Source: Brachypterus glaber (lineage: Eukaryota > Arthropoda > Insecta > Coleoptera > Kateretidae). From it: DNA of 64,000 nt. The notes under the pieces are model-generated. The model was not told the DNA's origin. It searched no databases and saw only the letters and a program-made list of their open reading frames with translations. The translations under genes and the position numbers were made by a program. Below, piece by piece: positions 12,458 through 24,300 of the stretch (its first letter is position 1; every line of letters begins with the position of its first letter). The stretch spans positions 11,881,340 through 11,945,339 of the forward strand of contig OY294050.1 of the NCBI GenBank assembly GCA_958510825.1. Reading direction: 5' to 3'.

Positions 12458-13741
12458 AAAAAAGCAAATTTAAAACAAATTCATTGTAAAAAATTGTAAA
12501 TTACCAAATTAACGTGGGTAACCGCTAAGGATTTCAGGTGTACAAACTGGGAGAAATCTTAAATGTAATCTTTCGAGGAAATAACATTTCGGGACCACAA
12601 AAGTGTATACCTATCTTTAGGTATTTATGCGCAAACTTTCATGATCAAACATTATTTAAAACTGATATATTTGTTTCGTGAAAAGCATATAAGAGAAAAT
12701 AAAACGGAATCTACAAATCGAAGTTAACCACAGTGGTTTGGACTCAGGCATCACTATTTAAAATTATCTGGAATACCAAGTTTGGGCAAAGAATTAAGTT
12801 TTTTACGTCACGTTTTAAAACTTTGTTAAACTCATTGTTTTTTTAAAAAATATCAAAAAAAAAAAATATGTGCCGTAGAAATGATGCCACATAAATGGTA
12901 TAAAATCGCAAATTCCCCATTTTACAACCGTTGTTCAAAAGACTCTAAAGCAGTTAATTAGCGCCCAAAACATCGTAGTAAAAATGTCCATTAATCAATA
13001 AAATAATTAAAACTAGTTTTAAAATGAAAAAAAGAAAAATTATGATTACACCATAGAAAAATGAAAGTCACGAGAAGCCATAAAACAGCGGAGCTTTGAT
13101 TGTAAGGTGGGGCTTTGCCCTTTATTTGTCCCTAGTTTAAGCCTTGGCAAACGCGATAGATGAGTAAAAATTATCCAGACATCATGTTACTAGATACGCA
13201 CTAAATCAAATTTCGGGTACACAAAAGTCTATAATAGAGACCTATGTTTATGTATGTGCATAGGTGGATATTTCTCGTGAATCTTAGGGTCATTATTAAT
13301 TAATAAAAAAAATAGATATTAAGGCCTTCCAACACTACTTAAATTAATAATGCTTGGGATTTTAATCAAGATGGTTCCATGCTACCAAATAAATATGGTC
13401 CATGTTGTTATTAAATGTGTTCATATTTGTTTTACATTTTTATTTATTCTACCGTCTTGAGATGAAACTATGTACGTATTCCTTATAGCCTTTAAGGCTA
13501 ATATTTCTTATTAGGCTGGAGGTCCAATAAAGGCTTTTTGCTAAATTGCTGATTGCTGATACTGCAGTGCTAATTGTTGTTTTTTTTTGTTAAATTTCTA
13601 CATTTTTTTGCTTTCTTTAGATTTTCTTAAATTCAAACTTCACCTGGTTTAATGTTTGACATTTTGTTAAAAAAAAATAGATTATGGACCACTGAAACGA
13701 TTTCTTTATGACTTTTTCTGTTAAATACACTGCAAAACAAT

Positions 13742-13797
13742 CGTTTGGACTTTTTGTCTAATTTGTAAATTTGTATACAAAAAAAAAGTCCAAACCA
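13742..13797. repeat. Inverted GTTTGGACTTTTT pair
   Basis: CGTTTGGACTTTTT and AAAAAGTCCAAACC face each other 30 bp apart. The motif occurs singly at many other places in the window and may be the end of an eroded DNA transposon. Confidence 0.45.
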
Positions 13798-13804
13798 ATG
13801 CACT

Positions 13805-14310
13805 TTTTTTTAAATCAAAAGTGGTCTCAAGGGCAGCCAAACTGCGGTTGTATAAAACAATAATTAGACCAATAGTAACTTTTAGCAGTGAAACATGGGT
13901 GTTAACAAAGATTATGGAAACTAAGTTAGAAATAGGGGAAGAAAAATGTAAGGAGAATTTTTGGAGGAAGAAAATGAGGGTATATCTGGGAAACAAGGTT
14001 CAATAACGAGTTATATGAATTATATAAAAAGCCAAAAACTACAGCAATAGTTAAGTCCCAAAAAATAAAATGGATGGGGCATATCCTAAGAATGGAAGAA
14101 GGAAAATGGCAAAGCACCTATTGAAACCTACAGGAATTGATTATAATCAATATAATTAAAGAGGAAGAGGGAGACCCAAAGAAAAGTGAAAAAAGCAAGT
14201 AGAGAAGGATCTGGAAAGTCTTGCAGTTAGAGCATGGAAAGTGTTAGCTAGAGATAGGAAAAGATAGAGAAGGATTGTTTAACAAGCCTCGGGCGTATAG
14301 GCCTGTTATG
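13805..14310 (+). pseudogene. LINE reverse-transcriptase C-terminal remnant
   Basis: The first part reads VSRAAKLRLYKTIIRPIVTF then SSETWVLTK, followed after frameshifts by NELYELYKKPKTTAIVK, KIKWMGHILRMEE and RGRGRPKEK. These match, in order, the C-terminal motifs of the remnant at 5.8-6.2 kb, so both come from one LINE family. Several frame breaks make it inactive. Confidence 0.75.
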
Positions 14311-15430
14311 CGATATATAAATATAAATGCAATAAAGCGTGAACGTTTTAATTTAATTATCACATTTATAATTATGATTAAAATATAAATTTCCTGTCTT
14401 GATAAACTATTATAGACTAAGTTTTTCGACGTTTTTATTTAACGCCCCACTATTTTACAAATTTAACGACAAAAGGAAACAATTTTTTCTGAAGAAAAGA
14501 TGTGCGGACCCACGCAAAAAGTCTTGTTTGATATTTACATTTTAAATTTAATTGTCCAAATTGTGTATTATTTTCCTGTTTAAAAAAGATATGGGATCCA
14601 ATACCAACAAATATTTAACTTGCAGTTGGGCGCATATATTTTTATATATTTAAACTATGACCGAAATAAAGCATTGTTTGGGAAATGACAGTTATAAAAA
14701 AACAGTTATAATAGAGTACCTACTTTCTCAGCATGAACTAACTTATAATACTTTTGACAGAAGTTCTGTCACAGAACAAATTCGACAAAAACAATATCTA
14801 TCAGATACAGGTGTACTAATGTCATAATTCGGGAGAGTACTATAATAACAACATGCACACTATACAGAAACAATATAGAGTGAATTGGCGCCCAACACGT
14901 TGGGCGCTATTTTACAATTTTATGACAAATAAAATCAACTTTGTTAATGTAAAATATGTAGACTCATACAAGAAAAGAATCTTGTTATTTACATTTAGAA
15001 GCTTTAGGCAGTGTTTTGATTGGCACGCAACCTGTTGGGCGCTAGTTTACGAAAAATTTAACGCAAATTTAAATATTAATGGTCTCAAATAAAAATCTGT
15101 GGAACTAAATATAATTTTTCTTTTTTGTCAATCTAGGTAGGTACATAAAAAATATATGCACCAGAAGTTATTTCGGAAGTTATTCAATAATTATTATTTC
15201 ATTTAAAAGTTTTATTCTAGTAATACCATCTTTAAATAAACCCTTTAAACAATTGATAATACCAACATAAATCGATCCGGGGGCAGTTTTCAAGTCCAAT
15301 GACACTGGAGAGCTCCGGGTTTCCGGTTGACTAGCACGCCACTGCCTATTACTTTATATTTCGAGTAATTTAATTAAAATTATGCAATATAATTGGATAA
15401 TAACAAATTATGATAAAAAATTAAATGAAT
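14311..15430. other. No gene seen; includes palindrome relatives
   Basis: Apart from the two palindrome copies, the only structured part is a less AT-rich stretch at 15270-15345. On the minus strand it starts CAGTGGCGTGCTAGTC, which looks like a transposon terminus. Confidence 0.45.
14884..15047. repeat. Two GC-rich palindrome relatives 135 bp apart
   Basis: TTGGCGCCCAAC-AC-GTTGGGCGCTA at 14885-14908 and a decayed TTGGCACGCAAC-CT-GTTGGGCGCTAG at 15020-15045 show the same arms with small changes. Confidence 0.7.
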
Positions 15431-15435
15431 CTTAC

Positions 15436-16035
15436 TGACGTAGCTAAGTCAGCTGTTACATAGACATTGGAAGTTAAATATAGATGTGCTGTAAACAGAA
15501 ATGAAAGTGAAAAGTTTAAAGGAATTAAATTCCCTATTTTCTACCTACCTGAACATAATTCCGATTTTTCCACCTCTTCATCTGACTCTGTACCCGAATC
15601 GTGGTTTTCTTCACCCTAATCAAAGAAATTTTTGTTTCAATTATGGAAAATATCTACTAATTTTTAGGTGACTGCTGATTTTAGAAACATTTAAAAAAAA
15701 TATTACAAGAAATGTTCTAAACTTAAGTTTCAATATTTAGTTTTTTAATACCTACTTATACTATATAAATTTGTATAAATAGTTATTAGGTTAGTTAGTT
15801 TTCATAGGCAACTATATAAAACAGCAGTTCCTTTGTTCTGTGAAATTGTAGTAGCCATTTTCCATGGCACTTTTGACCTTGTAAGAAGTGTACAAAAGTT
15901 AGATACACCTACCTTTTCCGTATCCTCATTGATTGACTGTGTTTTTAATTTGTGTGTTAAAAATTTTAACATATTTTGTTTCCCTGACGATTGATTTCCC
16001 GTAGACGACGCCACTTTGAAGCCGGTTTTTTTCAA
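15436..16035 (-). pseudogene. Three short spliced-looking exons, start of an unidentified protein
   Basis: Minus-strand exons 16035-15913, 15615-15549 and 15488-15436 join in phase (0, 1, 0). The borders are AAG|GTAGGT, TTGATTAG|, CAG|GTAGGT, TTTACAG| and TCA|GTAAGA. The product starts MKKTGFKVASSTGNQSSGKQ and NMLKFLTHKLKTQSINEDTE, then a Glu-rich GEENHDSGTESDEEVEKSEL, then AHLYLTSNVYVTADLATS. A Ser/Lys-rich start followed by acidic linkers resembles N-termini of hAT-like or zf-MYM1-like transposase proteins. No later exon was found, so I treat it as a gene fragment. Confidence 0.4.
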
Positions 16036-18580
16036 TTTTTGCGGCGAAAAAAAAGTTGTTAATACTTGAAAACGTTTATAAATTGCATACTGTGAGTTTT
16101 AGATGAATTTGGAAGGTTTAAAATAGGTTTGTATTGTGTGAAAAAGAGACGGGTAATTCGGAGAGTAAACGCGAAACCAACTCAGCGCCGTTTAAAATAC
16201 TACTGATTTTACTCTACTCAAGTCAGCTGCATACTATAGGACGTCGTGGAGTTGTCAGACGTCCAGGTTTGTCCGGACATATCCGGCTGTTGCTTATGCG
16301 TCCACCTTTTTTTTCATGTCATGCTAGACTTTCTTACCTTTATTTAATATTATAAAAAATAAGCTTAAACTTTATTATTTTTTTCAAGGTTACAACATAC
16401 ATATTAAATTTTTCGTAAAACAATAATTGTAGATAAAAGGCACACATAATTACTTAATTATTAACACTTATATTTTTCTTAATTTTAACCTATTATTTAT
16501 ATATTTAGTATTTAATTATTTTTAATAAAATAATAATAAAATAATTTAGATGTGTACTAAAATAATATTTTATATAACAGTTTTTATTTCTTAAAGGTAC
16601 TCTTTGCTTTTTTTTATTTTTTTTATTATTTGGCTTTAAGAGGGACTAGAACCAACGAATTTACATTTTACGTGAGTACTGTAAGTTACATTACCCAAAT
16701 TAAATTAAAATTCGTTACAGTCTGTAGTCGAACTTTAAACTAAATATTCACCAGTCAAAATACGTTATAGACTTTTTCTTCAGTTAATGATCAGGAAAGT
16801 GTCCGGTATTGTACGTATTTTTCAATATATTTCTCCGAATTTTGTTTTTAACATCTGGCAGCCTTAGGTGTAATATACTATTATACCTTAAAAAGAGCCA
16901 TCTTGCAATGTTCTACAAATAAATGTCTCCCACTGATATAATAAATGTACTCAATTCAATTATAAATATAATTTTTTAAATGCTTCTATTTTTATCTTAA
17001 AAGCGTTGGTACTATCATAATTGATAGTATAATAACACGTTGTTATAGATAATAAAATGTGGCAACAGTGGAAGTCTTTATCAAATAGCTTATAGAATTC
17101 ATTGATGTTAAATAATGGGTAATACTTCATGTAGAAGGGGACAACAACTTTCCAGTTTTTTCGGCCATTATGTTTTGCCTTTGTTTGAGGGACTTTTCAA
17201 AGTTTGAAAACAAATTAAAGATATAAAACAAAACTTTTAGTAAATAAAGGGTTTAATTGATAAAATAAAAACAAATAATGCTGTTATTTTTATCTTTTAA
17301 AGGTTGATTTAAAAAATTTATACAATAAATAATTAATAACTGCATTGTCCAGATCCTAGTTTAATAAATACATGAACGTCCTTCAGTTTTATTCACTTGG
17401 AAAATTATTACCTACCTACTATTAACAATTATTCTATTGGGGCCCCAATTTAACATATAGGTACCGACTTTGTAAGTATACAATGTATTTATGTATGTAT
17501 TTTTATGGCTATAAAAAATACTAGACTAGTATTACTAGTATTCATATCAACTACTTCATATGTTGGTAGGTTAGATAACCTACCATCAGGTATTTAAAAA
17601 AAGATGATAATTATCAATTTGGTTAACCAAAATTGAATTTTTATCCAAATTTAAAATGTTTTACCTAGTAAATTATAAATAGTTAATAAAATATATTTGA
17701 GATAGCCTTTAAGGTAGGAAATCCGGAATGAGAAACATAAAAAGTTAGTGAAATTTCCTGGAGTTGATTCTTTATAAATATATACCTAGATAGAGCCACT
17801 AGCTATTATCTGCAGTTTACTTTCATCCTTTTCCTTCAATTATTAAATAAAATGTTGCGCATGCCTACTATTCAAAGCTTTCTACCAACTAGACTGCTGC
17901 TATTGATCGGCAGCAGGAATTTTAGTTCATAACTTGGCAGTTAGGATCGCTAATCATCTATTTAAATATGTAGTTTACAGTAAACTGTTTACTTAAATTG
18001 TTTCTGGATAAAAAACGGAAGCTACTTTCGCGTTGGGCGCCAGTTAATAATAGGGTTCATTAAATTTAAAATTAGAAAATAATATAACAATGGAAGCAAG
18101 GCTTGCATTTCATAGTATACTATATATATATATATATATATACCTAGGGAAAGGAACCCTAAGTTGACGAACATAAGCTTTGATGGTTTGTATAAAATAG
18201 GGTTTTCATTAATTTTTTTTTATTTAGAAGTTGGTAATTTAGTTAATAGTTTATCTAATTTATACATTTTGTTTATTTTAATTATTTATTTCTTTTATAA
18301 AAAAATGTAAAATAAGTCATCTTATAACCAGGAGAAAGTTGGCGAACAATAAAAATTCTAAAATAAAAAACTTTATTAAAAAAAATAATATGAATAAGAA
18401 AAATAGCTTAAAACTTGCTGGGTTAATAAAGGGTAATAGTGAAAATTGACTAAATTGAAGTACGTTTTTAAATAATTTTGATATTTTTAAAAAACTTTCG
18501 CAAGAATAAGAGTAACATAAAATAGTTAAATGGCTTATTTCAGAAATTTGCAAATATATACCTTATATGTATTTTATCCT
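16036..18580. other. No gene seen
   Basis: AT-rich DNA with a (TA)n run at about 18121-18142 and a small palindrome GGTAGGTTAGATAACCTACC at 17566-17585. No conserved frame. Confidence 0.5.
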
Positions 18581-18583
18581 TCA

Positions 18584-18645
18584 TCTTATATGTATTTTAC
18601 ATCTATGGAAATAAAATTATTATTATTATTATTACCCAAAGGATA
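18584..18645 (+). repeat. Retroelement 3' tail with (ATT)n
   Basis: TATGTATTTTACATCTATGG, then AAATAAAATTATTATTATT. An AATAAA signal directly followed by (ATT)n is typical of LINE/SINE 3' ends. No coding part is attached. Confidence 0.45.
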
Positions 18646-18852
18646 AGTTTAGCCATTCAAAGAAGAAATGCGGGCTTTGAAAAAGATACACTTCATTATA
18701 TTTAAAGAATTTTAAAATTATTTCTTATTTAAATTACATTTTATGGTTTTGTCCGACACCGACCTGTAACTATTTCTGTCGCAAGCTTTGTCGTCCCTAT
18801 CAATATGTAGTGGAAAGTAAAACTAAAACTTATAGTAATTTAACTTGATACA

Positions 18853-19216
18853 TGGCGCCCAACGCGTCAATTAAGGAAATCATTATTTAATAAAAAACGC
18901 TGCCTTTTAGCTATCCAAATGTAATATTAAAATATCGCACTTTTGTATATTTGGAAGTTCATCGTCTCTCATGGCTAATGCCGCCAACTCCGATCGGACT
19001 CCTTGCTTTAGTATTTCATCGGCGTTTTGTTTTAGCAAAACGGAACAAACATAAATAAATTATTTTGCCACCAGCCACGACCTCAAAATTATAATAGGCA
19101 GTCAACCTGTTAAAACATTAAAAGTCTTATTCTTTACACATTAACGTCGTAGATTGGATTTAGATACAAATGAAAAAATATATATTATTTTTTTTTTGTA
19201 ACGCGTTGGGCGCCAG
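18853..19216. mobile_element. Possible MITE with TGGCGCCCAACGCGT ends
   Basis: TGGCGCCCAACGCGT starts at 18853 and its exact reverse complement ACGCGTTGGGCGCCA ends at 19216, giving 15-bp terminal inverted repeats around about 334 bp. A further single end (CGCGTTGGGCGCCAG) lies at 18029-18043. These ends share the motif of the 11-15 kb palindromes, which look like two such ends joined head to head. No clear target-site duplication was seen. Confidence 0.5.
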
Positions 19217-20423
19217 TTCAAAAAAGTCCAAACCTAGAATTAAATACAGGTTATAATAAAAAAAAGCTTTGAATATAACTATGATATACTTTATTGTCAA
19301 TATTTTTAACAATTTGAGATCTTAAAACTAATTATAAAAAATGTTTATTTTTAAAATAAAAAAAAGCTAAATATAATTTAAAAGAATCTGGGACAGGTGT
19401 ATTTAAATATATACAATAATTTAAATCTATATGCACTATATTAATATAAATAATATAATATATAAAGGCACCTAATTTTATGTTTTTGTAGAAATTTCAA
19501 AAATTCAGTCGTTTATTATCTATAATTAAATATAATAAATATTTTTCCTCTAGAAACCTTATGAAAAGCTCAGTTTTCATTTGCCTTTTTAGTTTAAAAA
19601 TTGTATTTTTAGGTGTTTTTTTTTTCTCCATATAGTTTTTTTTTTAAATTTGAGCTAAACATAATGTTTCTTGTACAAAACATTTGGAAAATACACACCA
19701 GTAGCATTTTCCAGTATTTGAAGCTTACAGCTATTCTTTAACTATCAATAGTTAAAATGGCCTTACTCTTTCAGTTTTGAATGAAGTTGCTCGACCATTT
19801 GTTCATTTACTTTGTTCCCTAAGCATAACTTAAAAAAATATTTTTTACATATATTTTTTATTAAGAACACATTTTTACTTAACCTTAATATGTAATCTAG
19901 TATCACATTAATTAAACTATGGACGTATTGTGTTAAGTCATAAATTTAACATAAGTAATATTTGATTAGCTCAAAAAATACTTGCATTTTCAATAACAAA
20001 AATAATCAACAAAACGTACAAAAAATCGTAATTTTAAATAACCATCCTCGCTTTTAAATTTAAAATATTAATACACCATTTGGCAGTGATTTAGTACGTA
20101 TAGCATCCAATTAACAAACTGATAGTTGATTTAGCATTGTATCAGGATGTTCCAGTATTCTTATATATCTCTCGAGGTTTTACTTATGCAAAATTTTTAA
20201 TGTGCCAATATATTTCATTATTTTTCTTCGCTTTACATCACATTTGGCAGTGATTTAGTACGTAAAGCATCAATTTGGCAACACTTCTTTCTGTTCTGGG
20301 CTAATTTTTAAGATTTTGTCTCGATATGCATATATCTGTCTGATGTCTTTAGCTTTAACAGAAATTGGCTTATAAATATATCCGTGAAAGTGTGAAATTC
20401 CTTCTTTATGCATCACAATATAT
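19217..20423. other. 3' flank of bark, no gene seen
   Basis: AT-rich sequence with two copies of ATTTGGCAGTGATTTAGTAC (about 20079 and 20241). Part of it may be bark 3' UTR if a distal polyadenylation site is used. Confidence 0.4.
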
Positions 20424-20429
20424 TTTATT
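20424..20429 (-). terminator. Candidate bark polyadenylation signal
   Basis: TTTATT on the plus strand gives AATAAA about 42 nt past the bark stop codon. It is the nearest canonical signal, but the 3' UTR may be longer because further AATAAA-like sites are common in this AT-rich DNA. Confidence 0.4.
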
Positions 20430-20470
20430 TAAACTGGATTAATATTAAATTATTTTAAACACTGTTCTAC

Positions 20471-21331
20471 CTACATAGCAGTTTCCAGCGGCTGTGATTT
20501 ACTCCTATTTGCATCGCTAATAGGATGGTTAAACGTAGGGCTACCCCCTAGCGGTGAATAATCAAAGTTCGTCTCTAATAATACCTCACTCTTTGCTCTA
20601 AGTTTAGGTTTAGGAACAGGCTCATCGAAATCAGTTTCTAGAATATTGACGGATTGAGGTCTATCATGAGCTAAAGCTACTGTATTAAAATCAGGACTGT
20701 AGTGTGGTTCAGCATACTCCCCCTTTGGAAGCCTATTCTTTAATTCTTGCAACAGGCCACCGCTTGGTCGCTCTCTACTAAAACTAGGATCATAACTTTT
20801 ATTTTGATACGTATCCTGCGGAATTTCTGCCAGAGTTGTACTTGATTTACTATTTAAAGGTAAAGTGTCAGTATTATAATATTCACTGGGAGGATATGAA
20901 ATTCCGCCATCGTTTATACTCATGATAGGTGTTTCATCAGTTGTATTGTCCTGCACCACGCTTTCAGCTCTAGATTGATAATTTGAATTTGCAGAAGCAA
21001 AAGTGGAATTATCCCTAAATCCTTCATTTCTAAATGACAAATCGTACGGGTTATTATATTGATTAGGTTTTGCGTATTGATTCTCTTTCGCGTATTGATT
21101 TTCTTTTGCGTATTGACTTTCGAATCGAGAAGGTGATTTATGGTATTCTATCGTAGGATTATAGGCGAAGGCAGATGGGTTTGGATTATTTTGTTCGTAC
21201 ATGTCGTAGGCGGATTGGTTATCTTCTACGGAGGAATTGTAAGCGGATTTTTCCATACTGTCCAACGAACCGTTGCTTATCATCTTCTTGTAATCTGAGT
21301 GTTTCGTTAATGTATCTGTTGATCGTGTACT
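20471..21331 (-). CDS. bark: bark exon 9: cytoplasmic tail and stop
   Basis: Codes residues 2686-2971 and the TAG stop at 20471-20473. The tail is Ser/Asn/Tyr/Pro-rich and looks disordered. It contains three tandem copies of a heptapeptide-like QYAKENQ unit (about residues 2758-2778) and several Tyr-based motifs. It ends in -ETAM, which fits a class I PDZ-binding pattern (x-S/T-x-hydrophobic). That is an inference; no PDZ partner is shown. Confidence 0.9.
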   Translation of the reverse strand, partial: STRSTDTLTKHSDYKKMISNGSLDSMEKSAYNSSVEDNQSAYDMYEQNNPNPSAFAYNPTIEYHKSPSRFESQYAKENQYAKENQYAKPNQYNNPYDLSFRNEGFRDNSTFASANSNYQSRAESVVQDNTTDETPIMSINDGGISYPPSEYYNTDTLPLNSKSSTTLAEIPQDTYQNKSYDPSFSRERPSGGLLQELKNRLPKGEYAEPHYSPDFNTVALAHDRPQSVNILETDFDEPVPKPKLRAKSEVLLETNFDYSPLGGSPTFNHPISDANRSKSQPLETAM

Positions 21332-24300
21332 CTACAAAAATAAAAATAATTATGGTTAAAATTTGATTTAATTTGTAAATTATTAGGTTCTCGCATATAT
21401 TTAGCAAACTTAAGATCAAAGAGCTTAACCCCTTCCGCAAAATTTACCACAATATCCATAGTATAAGGACCTGTACCTTGAAAAACCTGCTGGAGCAGAA
21501 GGGCTTAATAGTAATGTTTCTAATGAACTAATTTTTGCCCTACACTCTTGTGTATTACAATTAAAAAAATACTTAATATGGCATCAGCCAACTTATTGAG
21601 TTATCCTTAGGTGTAATATTTCAAAATACTAATACTAATAATAATAATATTTAATTTATTCAAAAGTGTTAAGATATTAAACATATTTTATGATTTAAAT
21701 GATAATTATAATTATTAGCACTTTTAATAAAGGTGTTAAAATCTCTGATCTATTTTTTTTTGGTAAGCAATGCAAATGTTCATGTGTTAGGGACACATAT
21801 CCAATAGTTTGTTTAACGTCTGGTCTTTTCTTTATAAATATAGACATTAAATGTTTTGGAAAAAAAAACATAAACAAACTTACCAATTGTCCTGGTTTTC
21901 TCCTGTAATTGGGATCAGAAAAGCTACCCTGCGAAAGTCCTACCGATCTTAGAGAATGTAAACTTTGTCGGATGCTGTTTCTTCTTTCCAAACGTTGTGT
22001 TTTTCTGAACTTAGACTTTGAATACCAAAATGCTATTACTATTATAATAAGCAGTAAAGCCAATGCAAAGCTGCTTATCACTGAAATCATTATTAAATCA
22101 TCTGCAAAGGGCATTATTCTAATGGTAACTTTTGGATCTAAAAACAAAAAAATATATAAATGTATATAAATTAAACCATAGAAAAAATCTCTCCAAAATA
22201 TATATTTTGAAGAGATAACATTTTTTCTATGGTTTATTTAAATCAACTCCAATATGAGTAAGGATCAAGAATTTCTTAATTTGTATATAAATTATATTCT
22301 TGATAATAGACTGTGATAGGATACCCGATATATCATCGTTAAAGGCGTCATTAGACAACATTATTTCCGGTCAAATTAAACCAGTGTTAAGAAAAAAACT
22401 CATTCGTACCTATTTCACAAATAAATGGATGTCTTTCCTGGCACTCCTCAACTTCAACTGATTGATAAGCAAACATGGTACATTCGTTGATCTTATCGAT
22501 ATGTTGGACCCAAACCTTATCAGAATAGAGGTACCATTGATGTTGATTCCTCAAAAATTCGTACAAATACAGATAATTTGTGCTTCCAATCAGGTAGGGA
22601 ATAGAAGCATTATCAGCCTGACAGAATGCTTTGGCTTCTGGAAAACTCATGGGAGCGCCAATGTACATGTAACAGGTTTCTCCGACCAAGTCCCACCCAG
22701 GTGGGCATTTTCCGTTGAGGATCGACTGGTTGTTCATGTGGTATGGTTGATAAAGGACCTCTAGAAGTTTCTGGTCGTCACTTTGATCACGAATACGACC
22801 TCCAACTGCTAAGGTTGTATTAAATCCCCAATAATTGTTTGCAGCATCGATTTTTGAGTTCCATAGTTGCAGAGTACTGAGGAAAGATAAAAATTTTACT
22901 ATTTATTTTTAGTTTTTAAGTGAATTAGGAACTGTATTAACTCATTTAACGTTTTTATAGGAACTTTAAAATCAAAGACATGGATTACAACAGAAATATA
23001 AGAACAAAATAAAGCAATAGAATTGGGTTTAAGAAAACAGCTAGAACAAAATATAAGAGCTATAAAAAAGTGCGTACTTAATTTAAGGCACATAAGAGAA
23101 TATTGTCAGCATAAAGTAAGAAAAGCAACTGAACTTAATGACGAAGATTGGAATATACTATACATGGGTAAGATATATTTTAGCTAAATTTTTAATATTT
23201 ACAGACTAAGAGGACTTTTCGTTTTTGTCGGTTCGGGTATATTAATTCAGTTCCTAATTTTTATTTTAATAAGTGGATACGCGTGTATTGAAAAAAAAGT
23301 GCAGTGATAAGTGTTAAATAGTTTTTCATTGTTACAATTATTTTTTTATAATTAAAATAATAAGTTTAATTATTTATTGCTTGCCATCACCAATAGATAT
23401 TTTTATTCTTTTATGTAATTATAAAAAGGAGTATATACTTTAACCGTAAATTAATTATGCATAAAAAAATGTGCGTAAGCTATAAAAGCTTTTTTTTTTT
23501 TGGATTTTGGACAGCATAGTTTTATGTTATAAAACTGTAAAACTTTTATAGAAATGTGTTAAACCCAGTTTTAGATAAAACCAAAACTTTTTTATGCTAA
23601 TAATAAACAATCAAAAACGTGGCATTACTTTAATGACATGGTCGAAATCAGAAAAATAGATTTATTAGTTTACATTTAACTGTTAAATTTTATTTATTTT
23701 TTTGGGATTATAAAATGTATCATAGGAAAATTATATTTTATGTAAAACAACGAGTTCTTGGTCAGCAAACATATATGTATTATTAATGCCGCACTTAATC
23801 ATCATATGAATTATTTTTAGTCAAACGTAACTTTTTATCCACCAGCAAAACATTTTTTTTTAGTGCGTGGCAACTGATGCCACCCGGCCCAGTAGCAATT
23901 TTTATGAATGGCATCATATTGATGTCACCTGGGGTTCAACGTGTTAACAACCCAACTACTACAAATAGTTTATGGCTCCACCTCAGTTTCTTTTATTATT
24001 TTTTGGTATTATAAAATATATCATATAAAAATTATATTTTATGTAAAACAACGAGTTCTGGGTCAGCAAACATATATGTATTATTAATGCCCCAATTAAT
24101 CATCCTATAAATTATTTTTAGTCAAACGTAACTTTTTATCCACCAGCAAAACATTTTTTTCTACATTGATGTCGCCCGAGGCTAAACTCGGGGCTAAACG
24201 TGTTAACAACCCAACTACTACAATTCTTTTATGGCTCCACCTCGGTTTTTTTTTATTTAAATAATATTATAAAAGTTTTAATTATTTAATTAAAAGCATA

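Larger units (their letters stand above)
10540..13420. repeat. Degenerate long-period tandem array, about four units of ~0.75-0.9 kb
   Basis: A ~200-bp block with TAAAAGTCAYGAGAAGCCAT, then GGTAAACGCGATAGATGAGC and AACATTTCGG recurs at about 10575, 11345, 12120 and 13050. A second block (AAACATTATTTAAAACTGAT) recurs at about 10897, 12344 and 12645, and AGGATTTCAGGTGTACAAA at 11083 and 12529. The order is the same in each unit, so this is an old tandem duplication with losses. No unit has a conserved open frame. Confidence 0.75.

Noticed and set aside
20900..22170. Short plus-strand frames opposite bark exons 8 and 9
   Set aside because: Antisense shadows of exons that are supported by phase and domain content.
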